Assembly (NCBI GenBank): GCA_937998875.1
Contig: CALLBO010000021.1
Location: 40,639 to 104,638, forward strand
Length of the DNA: 64,000 nt
Direction of reading: 5' to 3'
From: an uncultured Granulosicoccaceae bacterium
GTDB lineage: Bacteria > Pseudomonadota > Gammaproteobacteria > Granulosicoccales > Granulosicoccaceae
In this document: in pieces, positions 1 through 9,345 of the stretch
How the letters are laid out: each line of letters begins with the position of its first letter
Numbering within the stretch: the stretch's first letter is position 1
Translations under genes and position numbers: made by a program
Notes under the pieces: generated by a model
The model's input: only the letters and a program-made list of their open reading frames with translations
Told to the model about the DNA's origin: nothing
Database searches by the model: none

Positions 1-170
1 AGGCTGGAGCCAAGCCTTATCCAATGCTGCCTTACATCGGCGCGCTGCATACTGCAGCCGGTGCGGAGATTGTTGAGTTTCTGCAGGGTAGTGAAGATGC
101 GGCTACCGCACTTGCAGATATGGAAGCAGCTTACAACGCAGCTGCAAAAGAAGCGGGCTTTCTAGAGTAA
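1..170 (+). CDS. ABC transporter substrate-binding protein, C-terminal end (partial)
   Basis: An open frame enters from the left edge (first whole codon at 3) and stops at 168-170, giving 55 residues. The sequence ends in an alanine-rich helix (AYNAAAKEAGF), which is typical of the last helix of family 1 extracellular sugar-binding proteins. The identity rests mainly on what follows: two permeases and an ATPase of the carbohydrate-uptake type on the same strand, the usual gene order. It would bind the substrate in the periplasm and deliver it to the permeases. Substrate specificity cannot be read from this piece. Confidence 0.7.
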   Translation, partial: AGAKPYPMLPYIGALHTAAGAEIVEFLQGSEDAATALADMEAAYNAAAKEAGFLE

Positions 171-187
171 GTTTGCATGTAGTAGTA

Positions 188-213
188 CAACGGGGAGAGT
201 TCTCTCCCCGTTG
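188..213 (+). terminator. Stem-loop after the binding-protein gene
   Basis: A perfect 11-bp stem (CAACGGGGAGA pairing with TCTCCCCGTTG, 4-nt loop) starts 18 bp after the binding-protein stop. No T-tract follows, so it looks less like a full terminator than an intercistronic hairpin. Such hairpins between binding-protein and permease genes commonly protect the upstream message or attenuate read-through, so the binding protein is made in excess; that role is inferred. Confidence 0.55.
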
Positions 214-294
214 GATTGTAGCCCGTAGATCATTCTGTAAGCTTTATCCTTTATGAATGTCTCTGGCCATTAGATCATTCCTTAGAGACCTCCT

Positions 295-1320
295 ATGCCG
301 CATCGGGCATTTTTCTGGTTCATTCTTCCTTCTGCACTGGCAATGCTGCTGTTTATCGCGCTGCCGATAGTTTCTGTAATCCTGCAGTCAGTGCACATTG
401 AACACCCGAAAGTGATGTCTGAGGTTGAAACCTGCGGACCGTTTAACTGCACCACAGAGATGCGGGTTGATGCCGAAGCGACAGCTGAGCTCAGGCAGGC
501 GCAACCGCTCGGTAAGTATATCGGGCTTGAGACCTATTTAAATCGAAACCATCTGGCGTTTGAAGTTGTCAAAACTCAATGGCAGGAACGCGAGGGTTTT
601 TTCTCGTTTATTCGTGGGCTGTATAATCTGCCGTTCTACAAAGCGCTTGCATTTACGCTCACGTATACGTTTGTAGTTACTCCACTGGTAATTGTGCTGG
701 GTTTCAGTATCGCAGTCGCCGTAAACGCAATACCCAGAATCATGCGTGGTTCAGTTATCTTTGTCTCTTTGTTACCAATGATAGTAACGCCGCTGATTGG
801 GTCATTGGTGCTGTTCTGGATGGTCGACGCTAACGGAGTGATAGGTTCTGCGATACAGCATATTTTTAATGATCCGAATCTGTCCCTTAAAGCCTCACCG
901 TTTCTAACCTGGATAATGTTGCTGGTCTATGGTGTCTGGCACTCTGCACCGTTCGCCTTCGTAGTGTTTTACGCAGGTCTTCAGACTGTTCCGCAGGATA
1001 CTCTTGAATCGGCAATGATCGATGGGGCCAGTCGTTGGGAGCGTATCAGGTATGTTGTGTTGCCGCATCTCGCGCCGTTAGTGACTTTCGTCGCGTTGAT
1101 TCAGCTAATGGATAACTTTCGAGTGTTTGAGCCCGTCGTCGGATTCAATGCCTCGGCCAGTGCTACGTCTCTGTCCTGGATTATCTATAACGACTTGTTC
1201 GGTCAGCAGCAACTGTTTGGATCAGCAGCTGCGACCTCTATGCTCACCATATTGGGTGTGTGTATTTTGTTAATGCCAGTGCTTGTACGCACCTGGCGGC
1301 AGTACAAGGTGGTGCACTGA
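295..1320 (+). CDS. Sugar-type ABC transporter permease 1 (MalF/UgpA-like)
   Basis: A 341-residue inner-membrane protein. It has an N-terminal membrane segment (about 8-30), a long hydrophilic loop (about 35-115), then five or so further segments. The binding-protein-dependent permease signature is visible near residues 235-265 (ESAMIDGASRWERIRYVVLP), the cytoplasmic EAA loop that docks on the ATPase. The loop after the first membrane segment is large, as in MalF-type permeases, and contains two cysteines (CGPFNC). The stop codon overlaps the start of the next permease (TGATG), so the two are probably translationally coupled. The substrate is not known; sugars, polyols or glycerol phosphates are usual for this family. 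Confidence 0.88.
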   Translation: MPHRAFFWFILPSALAMLLFIALPIVSVILQSVHIEHPKVMSEVETCGPFNCTTEMRVDAEATAELRQAQPLGKYIGLETYLNRNHLAFEVVKTQWQEREGFFSFIRGLYNLPFYKALAFTLTYTFVVTPLVIVLGFSIAVAVNAIPRIMRGSVIFVSLLPMIVTPLIGSLVLFWMVDANGVIGSAIQHIFNDPNLSLKASPFLTWIMLLVYGVWHSAPFAFVVFYAGLQTVPQDTLESAMIDGASRWERIRYVVLPHLAPLVTFVALIQLMDNFRVFEPVVGFNASASATSLSWIIYNDLFGQQQLFGSAAATSMLTILGVCILLMPVLVRTWRQYKVVH

Positions 1321-2204
1321 TGGAAAATACTGCACAACCAAGGCAAAGCCCGTTACTGCGTCTTTTTCTGGGTGCGTTCGTCATCATCTGGATTGTGCTG
1401 GCTGCGTTCCCGTTTCTGTGGACACTATGGGGGTCGTTCAAGGTAGAGGCAGACTTCTTCTCCAAAGTGGACTGGTCCTTTGCACTGTCCGGGGAGCGCA
1501 CAATAGAACAAACCGGTTCTGCGTTTACCGGTGCCGGCTACTATGGTGCATGGGTTCAGGAGGAATTCTGGCGCGCAGCGATTAACACAATGATCGTTAC
1601 TTTTTTTGTGGTTATCATTTCGCTTACGCTTGGCACCTTGGGTGGCTATGCACTCTCGCGTTCTACTTTTCGTTACACATTCTGGATTCTGATTGCCGCA
1701 TTGGTCTTCCGTGCTATGCCGCACATTACACTGGTATCCGGCTACCTGTTGCCATTTTTTGAGCTGAATGTGTGGGGCATACTGCCAACAACAATTGTTG
1801 TTCTTGTTGCTATTAATCAACCCTTTACGCTGTGGATGCTGCATTCGTTCTTTTTAAACATCCCGAAAGATCTGGATGAAAGTGCAATGGTCGATGGGTG
1901 TACGCGATTTCAGGCTTTCAGGCATGTGATCATTCCCGTAATGTGGCCAGGGGTGATAACTACCGGACTGTTTAGTTTTCTTTTGGCTTACAACGACTTT
2001 GCCATCACAACGATGTTGCTCAGTCAGGACAATCAGACCATGGTGCCGAAAATAGGCAGCTTTCTCGGCACGACACAAGTGCAGGGCAATGTGATGTTTG
2101 CAGTTGCCGCAGTGGTATCTGCGACTGCACCACTATTTATTCTGGTGCTATTCTTCCAACGGCAAATTGTCAGTGGCCTGACTGCCGGTGCGGTAAAAGG
2201 TTAG
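1320..2204 (+). CDS. Sugar-type ABC transporter permease 2 (MalG/UgpE-like)
   Basis: A 294-residue partner permease. I place the start at the ATG at 1320, which overlaps the stop of permease 1; the frame stays open further upstream but that part lies inside permease 1. There are about six membrane segments. The EAA loop is seen as [21 protein letters not shown] near residues 185-205. It should pair with permease 1 to form the membrane channel of the importer. The next gene, the ATPase, starts 7 bp after its stop, so all three belong to one transcript. Confidence 0.88.
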   Translation: MENTAQPRQSPLLRLFLGAFVIIWIVLAAFPFLWTLWGSFKVEADFFSKVDWSFALSGERTIEQTGSAFTGAGYYGAWVQEEFWRAAINTMIVTFFVVIISLTLGTLGGYALSRSTFRYTFWILIAALVFRAMPHITLVSGYLLPFFELNVWGILPTTIVVLVAINQPFTLWMLHSFFLNIPKDLDESAMVDGCTRFQAFRHVIIPVMWPGVITTGLFSFLLAYNDFAITTMLLSQDNQTMVPKIGSFLGTTQVQGNVMFAVAAVVSATAPLFILVLFFQRQIVSGLTAGAVKG

Positions 2205-2211
2205 CGTTCCT

Positions 2212-3258
2212 ATGGCTCAGATTAAACTCAAAAATATTTCTAAACGCTGGGGCAGTTTTGTTGGTGTTGATTCGCTTAACCTCGATATCGCCGATCAGGA
2301 ATTCCTTGTGCTGTTAGGTCCGTCCGGTTGTGGAAAAACCACGACCATGAGAATGGTCGCAGGGCTCGAACATGTTACCGAGGGCGAGATCTACATCGAC
2401 GATAAGCTGGTTAACAAGCTGGAGCCGAAAGATCGTGATGTCGCTATGGTGTTTCAAAGCTATGGCCTGTATCCAAATATGACTGTCTATGAGAATATCC
2501 GGTTTCCTTTAAAAGTCCGCAAGATTGATGCTGGCTCGCATAAAGAGCGTGTGATGCGGGCGGCTGAGATGGTAGAGCTCACAGATTTTCTGCACCGTAA
2601 ACCGGCAGAGCTTTCAGGCGGACAGAGGCAACGGGTTGCACTGGCAAGAGCCATTGTTAGAGAGCCAACGGTATTCCTGATGGATGAACCGTTGTCTAAC
2701 CTGGATGCAAAGCTCAGAGTGTCTACACGCGCCCAGATTAAGAACCTGCAGCACTCACTCAAAACCACCACGATTTATGTCACCCATGATCAGATAGAAG
2801 CAATGACTCTGGCAGACCGCGTTGTTGTGATGAACAAAGGTGTGGTGCAGCAGGTTGATACACCGACTGCCATCTATGAAAATCCGGTCAACACGTTTGT
2901 TGCAGGTTTTATCGGGTCGCCGGCGATGAATCTATTAAGTGGTGATTTACATCAGGGTGTATTTCGAGGAGATAATGTCACGATTGACGGATTGCGAACT
3001 GATATCAGCGGCGATATAACGCTTGGCTTTCGTGCAGAAGACGCACACATAGCCAGTGAGGGTGGTAATGCAGTAGCACCGGCTTATTCAATGGAATTGT
3101 TGGGGGAGGCAACCATGGTGACTATGCGAGCAGGCGGCGCGTTGTTGTCCGTCAAAGCACCTAAAGACTTCCGCACTGATATCGGCCGTACCGTGCATGT
3201 TGCAATACCTGCATCAATTTGCCACCTGTTTGACTACCAGACCGGGCAAAGACTTTAA
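2212..3258 (+). CDS. ABC transporter ATPase, sugar-uptake type (MalK/UgpC-like)
   Basis: A 348-residue cytoplasmic ATPase. Walker A (GPSGCGKTT, about residues 37-45), the ABC signature (LSGGQRQR, about 134-141), Walker B (VFLMDEP, about 155-161) and the switch histidine (VTHDQ) are all present. A C-terminal regulatory region of about 110 residues follows, as in MalK/UgpC-type subunits that carry a TOBE/OB fold. It would energise import through the two permeases just upstream. It is the last gene of the operon; the next stretch is a repeat-bearing intergenic region. Confidence 0.93.
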   Translation: MAQIKLKNISKRWGSFVGVDSLNLDIADQEFLVLLGPSGCGKTTTMRMVAGLEHVTEGEIYIDDKLVNKLEPKDRDVAMVFQSYGLYPNMTVYENIRFPLKVRKIDAGSHKERVMRAAEMVELTDFLHRKPAELSGGQRQRVALARAIVREPTVFLMDEPLSNLDAKLRVSTRAQIKNLQHSLKTTTIYVTHDQIEAMTLADRVVVMNKGVVQQVDTPTAIYENPVNTFVAGFIGSPAMNLLSGDLHQGVFRGDNVTIDGLRTDISGDITLGFRAEDAHIASEGGNAVAPAYSMELLGEATMVTMRAGGALLSVKAPKDFRTDIGRTVHVAIPASICHLFDYQTGQRL

Positions 3259-3424
3259 AGCGCTTTGGTTAAGCCGGGCTGATGGTCTGGTATGCCACCA
3301 TCATCTTCGGTTAAGGCCCGGAAGGTTGTTGTTAGCTAATCGATTTAGTTGGTAACTGAGCACAGACAGCAAAGTGCCCACACTGCTGGTTGCTAGTTTA
3401 TCTGCTTGTTTCAGACATCATCGC

Positions 3425-3569
3425 CGTAGGGGGGATAAGCTTGCGCATCCATCCATGTGCGGCACGTTAGATACGTAGATTTCCGGTCAATCTGGCGACC
3501 TTATGCGCAGTAAATTTTGTAGTGTTTGTTGCGGTGGTTTGATGGATGCGCATGCTTATCCGCCCTACG
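3425..3569 (+). repeat. TIR element, copy 1 (145 bp)
   Basis: The left end reads CGTAGGGGGGATAAGC and the right end is its imperfect reverse complement, closing in CCGCCCTACG. The arms are about 29 bp and carry an internal GCATCCA / TGGATGC. The core shares the tracts GTCAATCTGGCGACC and TTTTGTAG with copies 2 and 3, in the same orientation. It lies downstream of the ABC operon. No transposase is present, so it resembles a MITE or a long REP-like palindrome. Confidence 0.8.
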
Positions 3570-3882
3570 AAAATACGACATCATGATTTAGCGCGTTCCA
3601 ACAGACGGTATTGCGTGGCTTTCTTTTTCGAAAATATAAACATAGAACTCTTTACAGGAGATTGACGTATAGGAATCATGTGCCCTTTGCGGCCATCGCT
3701 GTTAATTCAACCTTCGACATACTCGTATGTTTTCTACTTGAACTAGGTTTCATCCCTACTACGAAATTTCGGCTCTATAAGATAAGCAATCGGGCAAAAA
3801 TCACATTTTGCACACCGATCCTCTTGTCTATGCTGAACAGTAGAACACTCTTCACATATATTACTTGACGAGATAAATGTCA

Positions 3883-3895
3883 TGACGTAACGTCA
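3883..3895. promoter_or_regulatory. Perfect palindrome upstream of the LRR gene
   Basis: TGACGTAACGTCA is a perfect 6-1-6 inverted repeat ending 19 bp before the ATG of the LRR protein gene. Its position and symmetry fit an operator for a dimeric regulator. No regulator is identified, and a 13-bp palindrome could also occur by chance. Confidence 0.35.
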
Positions 3896-3914
3896 GTTCA
3901 TATTCAGCTAACAG

Positions 3915-5297
3915 ATGAGCAGATTTATGGTACTCGACCAACGCGGCGTAGTTAGACTTCTCGCCATACCATTTCTTTTAACTCTTGCCATCCAAAACTC
4001 TTCATTTGCACAAGACACAACAACCAACTGTTTTGATTCCGATGGTGACGGCTGGGGCTGGGACGGTACTGGTAGTTGTCGTATTCAACCGATAGTTTGC
4101 ATAGACACTGACGGTGATGGCTGGGGATGGGATGGTTCAGGCTCGTGCAGACTTTCAGAAGACCTGAGACCACAACCGGAACTCTCGACACAATTTTGTA
4201 CTGATACGGATGGTGACGGGTGGGGATGGAACGGTACTGATACCTGCCTTATTAATGCAATCGCCGACAACGCCTGTATAGACACAGACGGGGATGGCTG
4301 GGGATGGAATGGACAATCTTCGTGCCTGATCGATACGCAGTCTGGTTGTATCGATACCGATGGAGACGGGTGGGGCTGGAATGGTTATCATAGCTGCCTT
4401 GTAACTGATTCCGGCAACATTGGGCAATCAGACGCAAATACCTGCTTAATAAACGGAGTAGAAGTCAGCACACAAATCGATCAACTCCAATGCGATACTT
4501 TACTGGATATATACGCTTCAACCAGTGGCAGCATTTGGAACAACAATAATCAATGGGCCACCTCCACTGACCCCTGCAACTGGCACGGGGTTAGTTGCGT
4601 AGATGATGCCATTTACGAGCTGGATCTCTCTGAGAATAACCTGACCGGCCCGTTGCCCGATAGCATCGGCAGCTTGCATGCTACAGCGATACTGAGACTT
4701 TCCTCCAATCAACTAACGGGAACAATACCCGCTTCAGTTGGCAACCTGAGTAATCTTGAGGTGCTGTACTTAACTGATAATTATTTAAGCGGCTCGATTC
4801 CGCCCGAGATCCGTGATCTTGGTAATCTCGAGGTGCTGTACTTACACGGCAATCGATTGAGCGGCCCGATTCCAGCCGAGATCAGTGGTCTGGGTAATCT
4901 TGCAGTACTGAGTCTAAGCGACAACGCCCTGGATGGATTTATACCGGACACAATCGGTGACATGGATTCACTGGTTCAACTGTTTTTGCAGGAGAATTTT
5001 TTGTCAGGGAACATCCCGGCTGGTATTGGAAACTTGCCATCGCTTTCCATTGTAGATTTGTCTTTGAATCTACTAACTGGAAATATACCGGATACGATTA
5101 GTAACCTAAATTTGACACTCATTAATGTTTCAAACAATCAACTAAGCGGAAATTTGGACATTGTTAGCAATAGTATAACGAGCAATAGTACTTTCTTAAT
5201 ATTGTATGGCAATCAATGTTTCACTACCACGGATGCCGACCTCATCACATTGCTTAACGGGTTGGGACCTCCTTATTGGGATGACGGTTGTATTTAG
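3915..5297 (+). CDS. Secreted protein with five C-x15-C DGDGWGW modules and plant-type leucine-rich repeats
   Basis: 460 residues. The N-terminus is a signal peptide (hydrophobic run about 13-28, probable cleavage near SFAQ at 30-33). Five copies of a small module follow, each framed by cysteines exactly 16 positions apart: C39/C55, C62/C78, C95/C111, C121/C137 and C145/C161. The core is DTDGDGWGWNG; the Asp spacing suggests calcium binding and the aromatics an exposed face, both inferred. After an LRR N-cap with a DPCNWHGVSC motif come about eight repeats of the LxGxIPxxIGNL type found in plant receptor-like proteins. The product is probably exported and may bind a polymer or surface. The same module occurs in the fibrinogen-like protein (7090-9120), with a variant in the GH99-like lipoprotein (39645-41483). 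Confidence 0.8.
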   Translation: MSRFMVLDQRGVVRLLAIPFLLTLAIQNSSFAQDTTTNCFDSDGDGWGWDGTGSCRIQPIVCIDTDGDGWGWDGSGSCRLSEDLRPQPELSTQFCTDTDGDGWGWNGTDTCLINAIADNACIDTDGDGWGWNGQSSCLIDTQSGCIDTDGDGWGWNGYHSCLVTDSGNIGQSDANTCLINGVEVSTQIDQLQCDTLLDIYASTSGSIWNNNNQWATSTDPCNWHGVSCVDDAIYELDLSENNLTGPLPDSIGSLHATAILRLSSNQLTGTIPASVGNLSNLEVLYLTDNYLSGSIPPEIRDLGNLEVLYLHGNRLSGPIPAEISGLGNLAVLSLSDNALDGFIPDTIGDMDSLVQLFLQENFLSGNIPAGIGNLPSLSIVDLSLNLLTGNIPDTISNLNLTLINVSNNQLSGNLDIVSNSITSNSTFLILYGNQCFTTTDADLITLLNGLGPPYWDDGCI

Positions 5298-5481
5298 TTC
5301 TGGTTACTATCTGCACTTTCAGATATTTTGACTTAGCTCTGCGATCTTTATATTCATTAACAGATTCAAGTGCTGGATAGCTGAGTATCCGTTAACAAGT
5401 AGCGCGTCTATACTGTGCGATTGTAAACAGGGATTTATCCTGAAAATCCTGCCAATCCAAAGCAGTACTGGTAGAGAGTGG

Positions 5482-6579
5482 TTAGAGTTTTCCAGCTTTC
5501 CGAAGCTCGGGTACGATGTAGTCTTCGATCACCTTGACCGGCAGCTTCCAATCGTCTGGCTGATTGTAATTACCCGAAAAGATAACTGTTACAAGACCTT
5601 GTTCAGCATTGACTGACAAGCGTTGACCGCCATTGCCGAATGCTGCAGCTAGAATTGGCTTTTCGACCGGCCCAAGCAGATACCAAAAATGGCCATACTG
5701 GAAATTTGAGTCTATTTGTACGTGCGGCTTCAGCATATTTGTCAGGGCTTTCTCCGAGACTATCTGACTGCCTTTATACATGCCGCCATCAACTATCAGT
5801 TGGCCAATTTTTGCAAGGTCAGGTGCACGCATTCGTAAACCAGATGCAGCAGAAGGCTCGTTATCACGTCCTCTGACCCACGTGAATTTCGTGATGCCCA
5901 TGGGCGTAAACAGGTTTTCTTTGGCGAATTCGTCTAGAGACATGCCAGCACCACGCGCGATCAATTTTCCGATGATTGCCGTTGCTCCTCCAGAATAGTT
6001 CCACTTAACTCCCGGCTCACCGGTGATGGCTTGCTCTAAAACATACCTGTAGCGATCAGATGCATTCTCCATCGCGATTTCGCTGTTTCTCGGGTCGTTA
6101 TAGGGCAGTGTTTCATCCCAAGCGATGCCCATCGTCATTGTTAATGCGTGTTCTATTTTTATTTTTTTACGGGCATTGTCACTGGTGAGATCTTCATACT
6201 CTGGAAATTGTGCGTAAAGACTGGTGCTCGGATCAGGTACGATACCTTTGTCATGGGCAATGGCATAGAGAAGTCCGACAATGCTTTTAGTCACTGAGCG
6301 CAAATCGTGCTCGGTATCAGGCGTATGCGTTTTCATACCCAGAGGCATACCCCAGAGCTCGTCTTCCCCCTTGAAATAGGCCGAGGCAATAAGCTCATTG
6401 TCTGCAATGCTCATAACACTATGTAAGCCCTTCAGCGAACCGTCATCAATCCCTTTTTGGAGCCGGTCGAGTAGACTCTGTTGTGCTGATGCATTAGTTA
6501 TCAAGAGTAGTGGAAGTAGGGCGCTCACAAAAGTAGTACGCAGGCTCCTCGCCGGTATGTACTGTCTTATTGCTTTCAT
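5482..6579 (-). CDS. Beta-lactamase-fold serine hydrolase, exported
   Basis: About 365 residues. I prefer the ATG at 6579, because GGAG lies about 9 nt before it and it puts a clean signal peptide (ends NASAQQ) at the N-terminus; an ATG five codons upstream (6594) is also possible. The catalytic SxxK is SVTK (Ser95/Lys98) and the second motif is Tyr-Ser-Gly (NYSGG, Tyr195) rather than the YxN of true class C beta-lactamases. The family (PF00144) includes esterases, D-amino-acid peptidases and penicillin-binding-like enzymes. I expect a periplasmic esterase or peptidase and would not infer beta-lactam resistance. It stands alone between two secreted-protein genes. Confidence 0.85.
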   Translation of the reverse strand: MKAIRQYIPARSLRTTFVSALLPLLLITNASAQQSLLDRLQKGIDDGSLKGLHSVMSIADNELIASAYFKGEDELWGMPLGMKTHTPDTEHDLRSVTKSIVGLLYAIAHDKGIVPDPSTSLYAQFPEYEDLTSDNARKKIKIEHALTMTMGIAWDETLPYNDPRNSEIAMENASDRYRYVLEQAITGEPGVKWNYSGGATAIIGKLIARGAGMSLDEFAKENLFTPMGITKFTWVRGRDNEPSAASGLRMRAPDLAKIGQLIVDGGMYKGSQIVSEKALTNMLKPHVQIDSNFQYGHFWYLLGPVEKPILAAAFGNGGQRLSVNAEQGLVTVIFSGNYNQPDDWKLPVKVIEDYIVPELRKAGKL

Positions 6580-7089
6580 AGCGCATAACTCCATTCATTG
6601 AGCATCAATATTAAACTAATACCGGATCTGTGTGTTGGCATGGCTGTGTTCTGTGTCCTGGTCAAAGGTGAGTTTGTATCGATTATAGTGACCGAGCGAA
6701 TAACGGCTGAGGCCAGCCAATTCCGAATTGACAACGCCATTATACTTTAGGTCTCGATACATGTTTGACCATCGGACAGAACTAAGGCCTTGAGCTAGTA
6801 TTTTGGCATGGTACGACAGCAACATATACGCATATTCAGCGCATGCCGTGAATGTTGTGCTTGCTGATCGATTTCAGAATGAACAGCGATCTTGTGCTAT
6901 CTAAACGTGGTGTTTATTGGGTTATTCCAAGCAGTGTAAAGGTTATAATTGCTATTAATACAATAACTTACTTCTCTTAGTTTATGATTGGCGTTGTGGG
7001 GTGCTCTCCATCTGTAATGAAGCATCACTCATGGATAATTTATATTCTTCAGCTGTCAGGACTGTGAAAACTCTACAAGGAGAACCAAG
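6580..7089. other. Intergenic region, no feature recognised
   Basis: About 510 bp separate two divergent genes, so the promoters for both should lie here. A 69-codon minus-strand frame (6616-6825) has no recognisable motif and no clear ribosome-binding site. The only clear signal is AAGGAG about 10 nt before the ATG at 7090. Confidence 0.5.
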
Positions 7090-9120
7090 ATGTTTAGATT
7101 TTTGGCTTATGTAGTACCACTTTGCGTGCTTGTTACCCATAACGCGTTCGGGCAATCTATTTACTTCAACGAAGCAAATATGTCTGTTGAATTTGGTCCA
7201 AATACCGTCGGCACCTTGAACAACACAAGTAGTGTTCAAAATGTCATTGACGCGCCCAGCGCGAGTTCCAGTGAGGTACATACACAGCAATCTCATATTT
7301 GGCATACAGGAGAACAACTTGAAGTAATTTTTGACATAGGGGAAGACCATCTAATTACCTCTATTCATTTTTGGAATTATACAGCGGAGAATTTTGATGT
7401 GGATTTGATTGAGGTAAAATTTTTAGACTCCGAATCCAATAACACAGGTACCTTGGAACTAACTCCAAGTTTAGGTGGTACTCCAATTTTTGCGGAGGAC
7501 TTTGCAGTTAATCCTCCTGTGATAGCGAAAAGTCTTGAGGTCGTTTTGAAAGGATCAAACAATCAGAATGATTTTCAGAATATGGGCTTTACAGGGATGC
7601 GTATAAATATCCCGACAGGAGGGAACAATGAAGGATCTGTAGTGGATGCATGTATTGACACAGATGGTGATGGTTTTGGATGGAATGGTGTTGAAACTTG
7701 TGAACCTGCAGCAGGAGACAATGAAGAATCTGTAGTGGCTGCGTGTGTTGATACAGATGGTGATGGTTATGGATGGAATGGTGTTGAAACTTGTGACCCC
7801 ACAGCCGGAGACAATGAAGGATCTGTAGTGGGTGCATGTGTTGATACAGATGGTGATGGTTATGGATGGAACGGTGTTGAAACCTGTGACCCTACAGGAG
7901 GAAACAATGAAGAACCTGTAGTGGGTGTTTGTATCGATGCAGATGGTGATGGTTTTGGATGGAATGGTGTTGAAACCTGTGATCCTAGTATCTCGCAGAA
8001 TCTTAATAGTTTTTTTGAAGACTTCGAGGCTGAGTTTGATAACAGAGATTCAGCGCTATTTACGTCAGAATCCTTCGTAGTAAGTGAAACATACGTGAAC
8101 GTGCCGTCGCTTTCGCAATTCAATATTGAAGGAAACGTAGATTTAGTTCGCAGCAATGATGGGTTCGGTTTGGAGTGTTCTACCGCTGACGGTTTGTGCA
8201 TAGATCTTGATGGTACTGGTGGAACGAGAATACCTGTTAGTACACTTACTTCAAACGACATCACACTAGATGATGGCGACTACGTTTTGTCTTTTGAAAT
8301 TGGCGGTAATGATCGTCTCGATGCTTCAGATACTGTTGCTATATCAGTTGAGCCTTATTTGCCTAGATTTGAAATTACGTTAGAAAGAAACGATAGTATG
8401 CGGAGATTAGATTATCCATTCAGTGTTGATGGATCAGGTACGGTGAATATCGTTTTTGAGCTGCAAGGACAAAGTGATGATTCTGGTCCGTTATTGGATG
8501 AAGTGCGAATTCGAACTGACGTTCCCAATAAAAGAAATTGCGCAGAAATTAAAGCAAGCGGTGGTAGTGTCGGCGATGGTCTGTATACGATAGATGTTGA
8601 TGGCTCAGGGGATTTAGATCCATTTGAAGTGTATTGCAATATGACTGTCTTTGACGGTGGTTGGACTTTATTTGCAAATCATAAAGATGGTATTGAAAGC
8701 GTCCAGAGTTTAGACATAGTGGACGAGGACGTATTTGGCGTACTGAGTCAGAAAAGATGGGCCGCATTACGAAATAGTTTGTCTGTGGGCTTCCTGTTTA
8801 TTGATGAGAATGGCAAAAATTCCTTTATAAGGAGAGAGTCTCTTTTGGCCGCAAATTGTGGTGGTTACTACGATGTAGATGACCTAGGCGCAATATCTGG
8901 TTCAGAAGTCACAGGGTTCCTTTTTCATAACGAAACAACGGGATGCACTGGCTCGGGTCTGGATTATACGATCGTTAAACTTTCTGATAATCGCGACGAA
9001 TCCTACTTGGCCTCGGGGGCGTCGCTTTATCAATATTCGTTGTTAAAATTCGATGATTGGCCATATGATGGAAACCGATCATGGAACCAACAAAACGAAC
9101 TTCTATATTTTTTGAAATAG
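7090..9120 (+). CDS. Secreted protein with four DGDG modules and a fibrinogen-like C-terminal domain
   Basis: 676 residues with a signal peptide (cleavage near AFGQ, about 19-22). AAGGAG precedes the ATG. Residues about 25-175 look like a beta-sandwich resembling a discoidin-type domain (weak). Four tandem 31-residue units follow, each with the cysteine-framed module (C188/C204, C219/C235, C250/C266, C281/C297; core DTDGDGYGWNG). A middle domain of unknown type spans about 305-480. Residues from C484 show a fibrinogen-related start: C484, a GLYTIDVDGSGDLDPFEVYC stretch ending at C516, then GGWTLF. Fibrinogen-like domains often bind sugars or acetylated groups, so an adhesin or glycan-binding role is inferred. 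The coding DNA looks AT-richer than its neighbours. Confidence 0.78.
   Translation: MFRFLAYVVPLCVLVTHNAFGQSIYFNEANMSVEFGPNTVGTLNNTSSVQNVIDAPSASSSEVHTQQSHIWHTGEQLEVIFDIGEDHLITSIHFWNYTAENFDVDLIEVKFLDSESNNTGTLELTPSLGGTPIFAEDFAVNPPVIAKSLEVVLKGSNNQNDFQNMGFTGMRINIPTGGNNEGSVVDACIDTDGDGFGWNGVETCEPAAGDNEESVVAACVDTDGDGYGWNGVETCDPTAGDNEGSVVGACVDTDGDGYGWNGVETCDPTGGNNEEPVVGVCIDADGDGFGWNGVETCDPSISQNLNSFFEDFEAEFDNRDSALFTSESFVVSETYVNVPSLSQFNIEGNVDLVRSNDGFGLECSTADGLCIDLDGTGGTRIPVSTLTSNDITLDDGDYVLSFEIGGNDRLDASDTVAISVEPYLPRFEITLERNDSMRRLDYPFSVDGSGTVNIVFELQGQSDDSGPLLDEVRIRTDVPNKRNCAEIKASGGSVGDGLYTIDVDGSGDLDPFEVYCNMTVFDGGWTLFANHKDGIESVQSLDIVDEDVFGVLSQKRWAALRNSLSVGFLFIDENGKNSFIRRESLLAANCGGYYDVDDLGAISGSEVTGFLFHNETTGCTGSGLDYTIVKLSDNRDESYLASGASLYQYSLLKFDDWPYDGNRSWNQQNELLYFLK
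7612..7988 (+). repeat. Four tandem 93-bp coding repeats
   Basis: The first cysteine codon of each module lies at 7651, 7744, 7837 and 7930, exactly 93 bp apart. The units are close to identical in DNA as well as protein, for example around GATACAGATGGTGATGG. This indicates recent duplication or conversion and a likely site of copy-number change by slippage or recombination. Confidence 0.85.
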
Positions 9121-9345
9121 CTTTGTTAGTTGTGAACATCACAGTGACTTTGTGGTAACTATGTTCGACTCTAACGATGTCGATCAGGTAACTGCGAACT
9201 GAGCTATTGCCAGCTTTGGTGTAAAGTTACCACTACATCTGGAAGTTACCAATTTTATTCGCGCTGCAAGCTTCAGTATTCTACCGAGGGGAAAGGTCTG
9301 TTCGGGATTCCTAGTGATTAAATATCGATTTCCGAATTCATACCA

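Larger units (their letters stand above)
3259..3914. other. Intergenic region with one TIR element
   Basis: A 656-bp gap after the ABC operon. It contains one copy of the 145-bp inverted-repeat element (3425-3569) and a short palindrome just before the LRR gene (3883-3895). An 85-codon frame at 3611-3868 has no recognisable content and I do not count it as a gene. Nothing else stands out. Confidence 0.6.

Noticed and set aside
3611..3868. An 85-codon frame between the ABC operon and the LRR gene
   Set aside because: No recognised motif, no convincing ribosome-binding site, and composition like the surrounding non-coding DNA.
5482..6579. A class C beta-lactamase (resistance gene)
   Set aside because: SxxK is present but the YxN motif is Tyr-Ser-Gly; the family is dominated by esterases and peptidases.
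6616..6825. A 69-codon minus-strand frame in the gap before the fibrinogen-like gene
   Set aside because: No motif and no start signal; it lies in a divergent promoter region.
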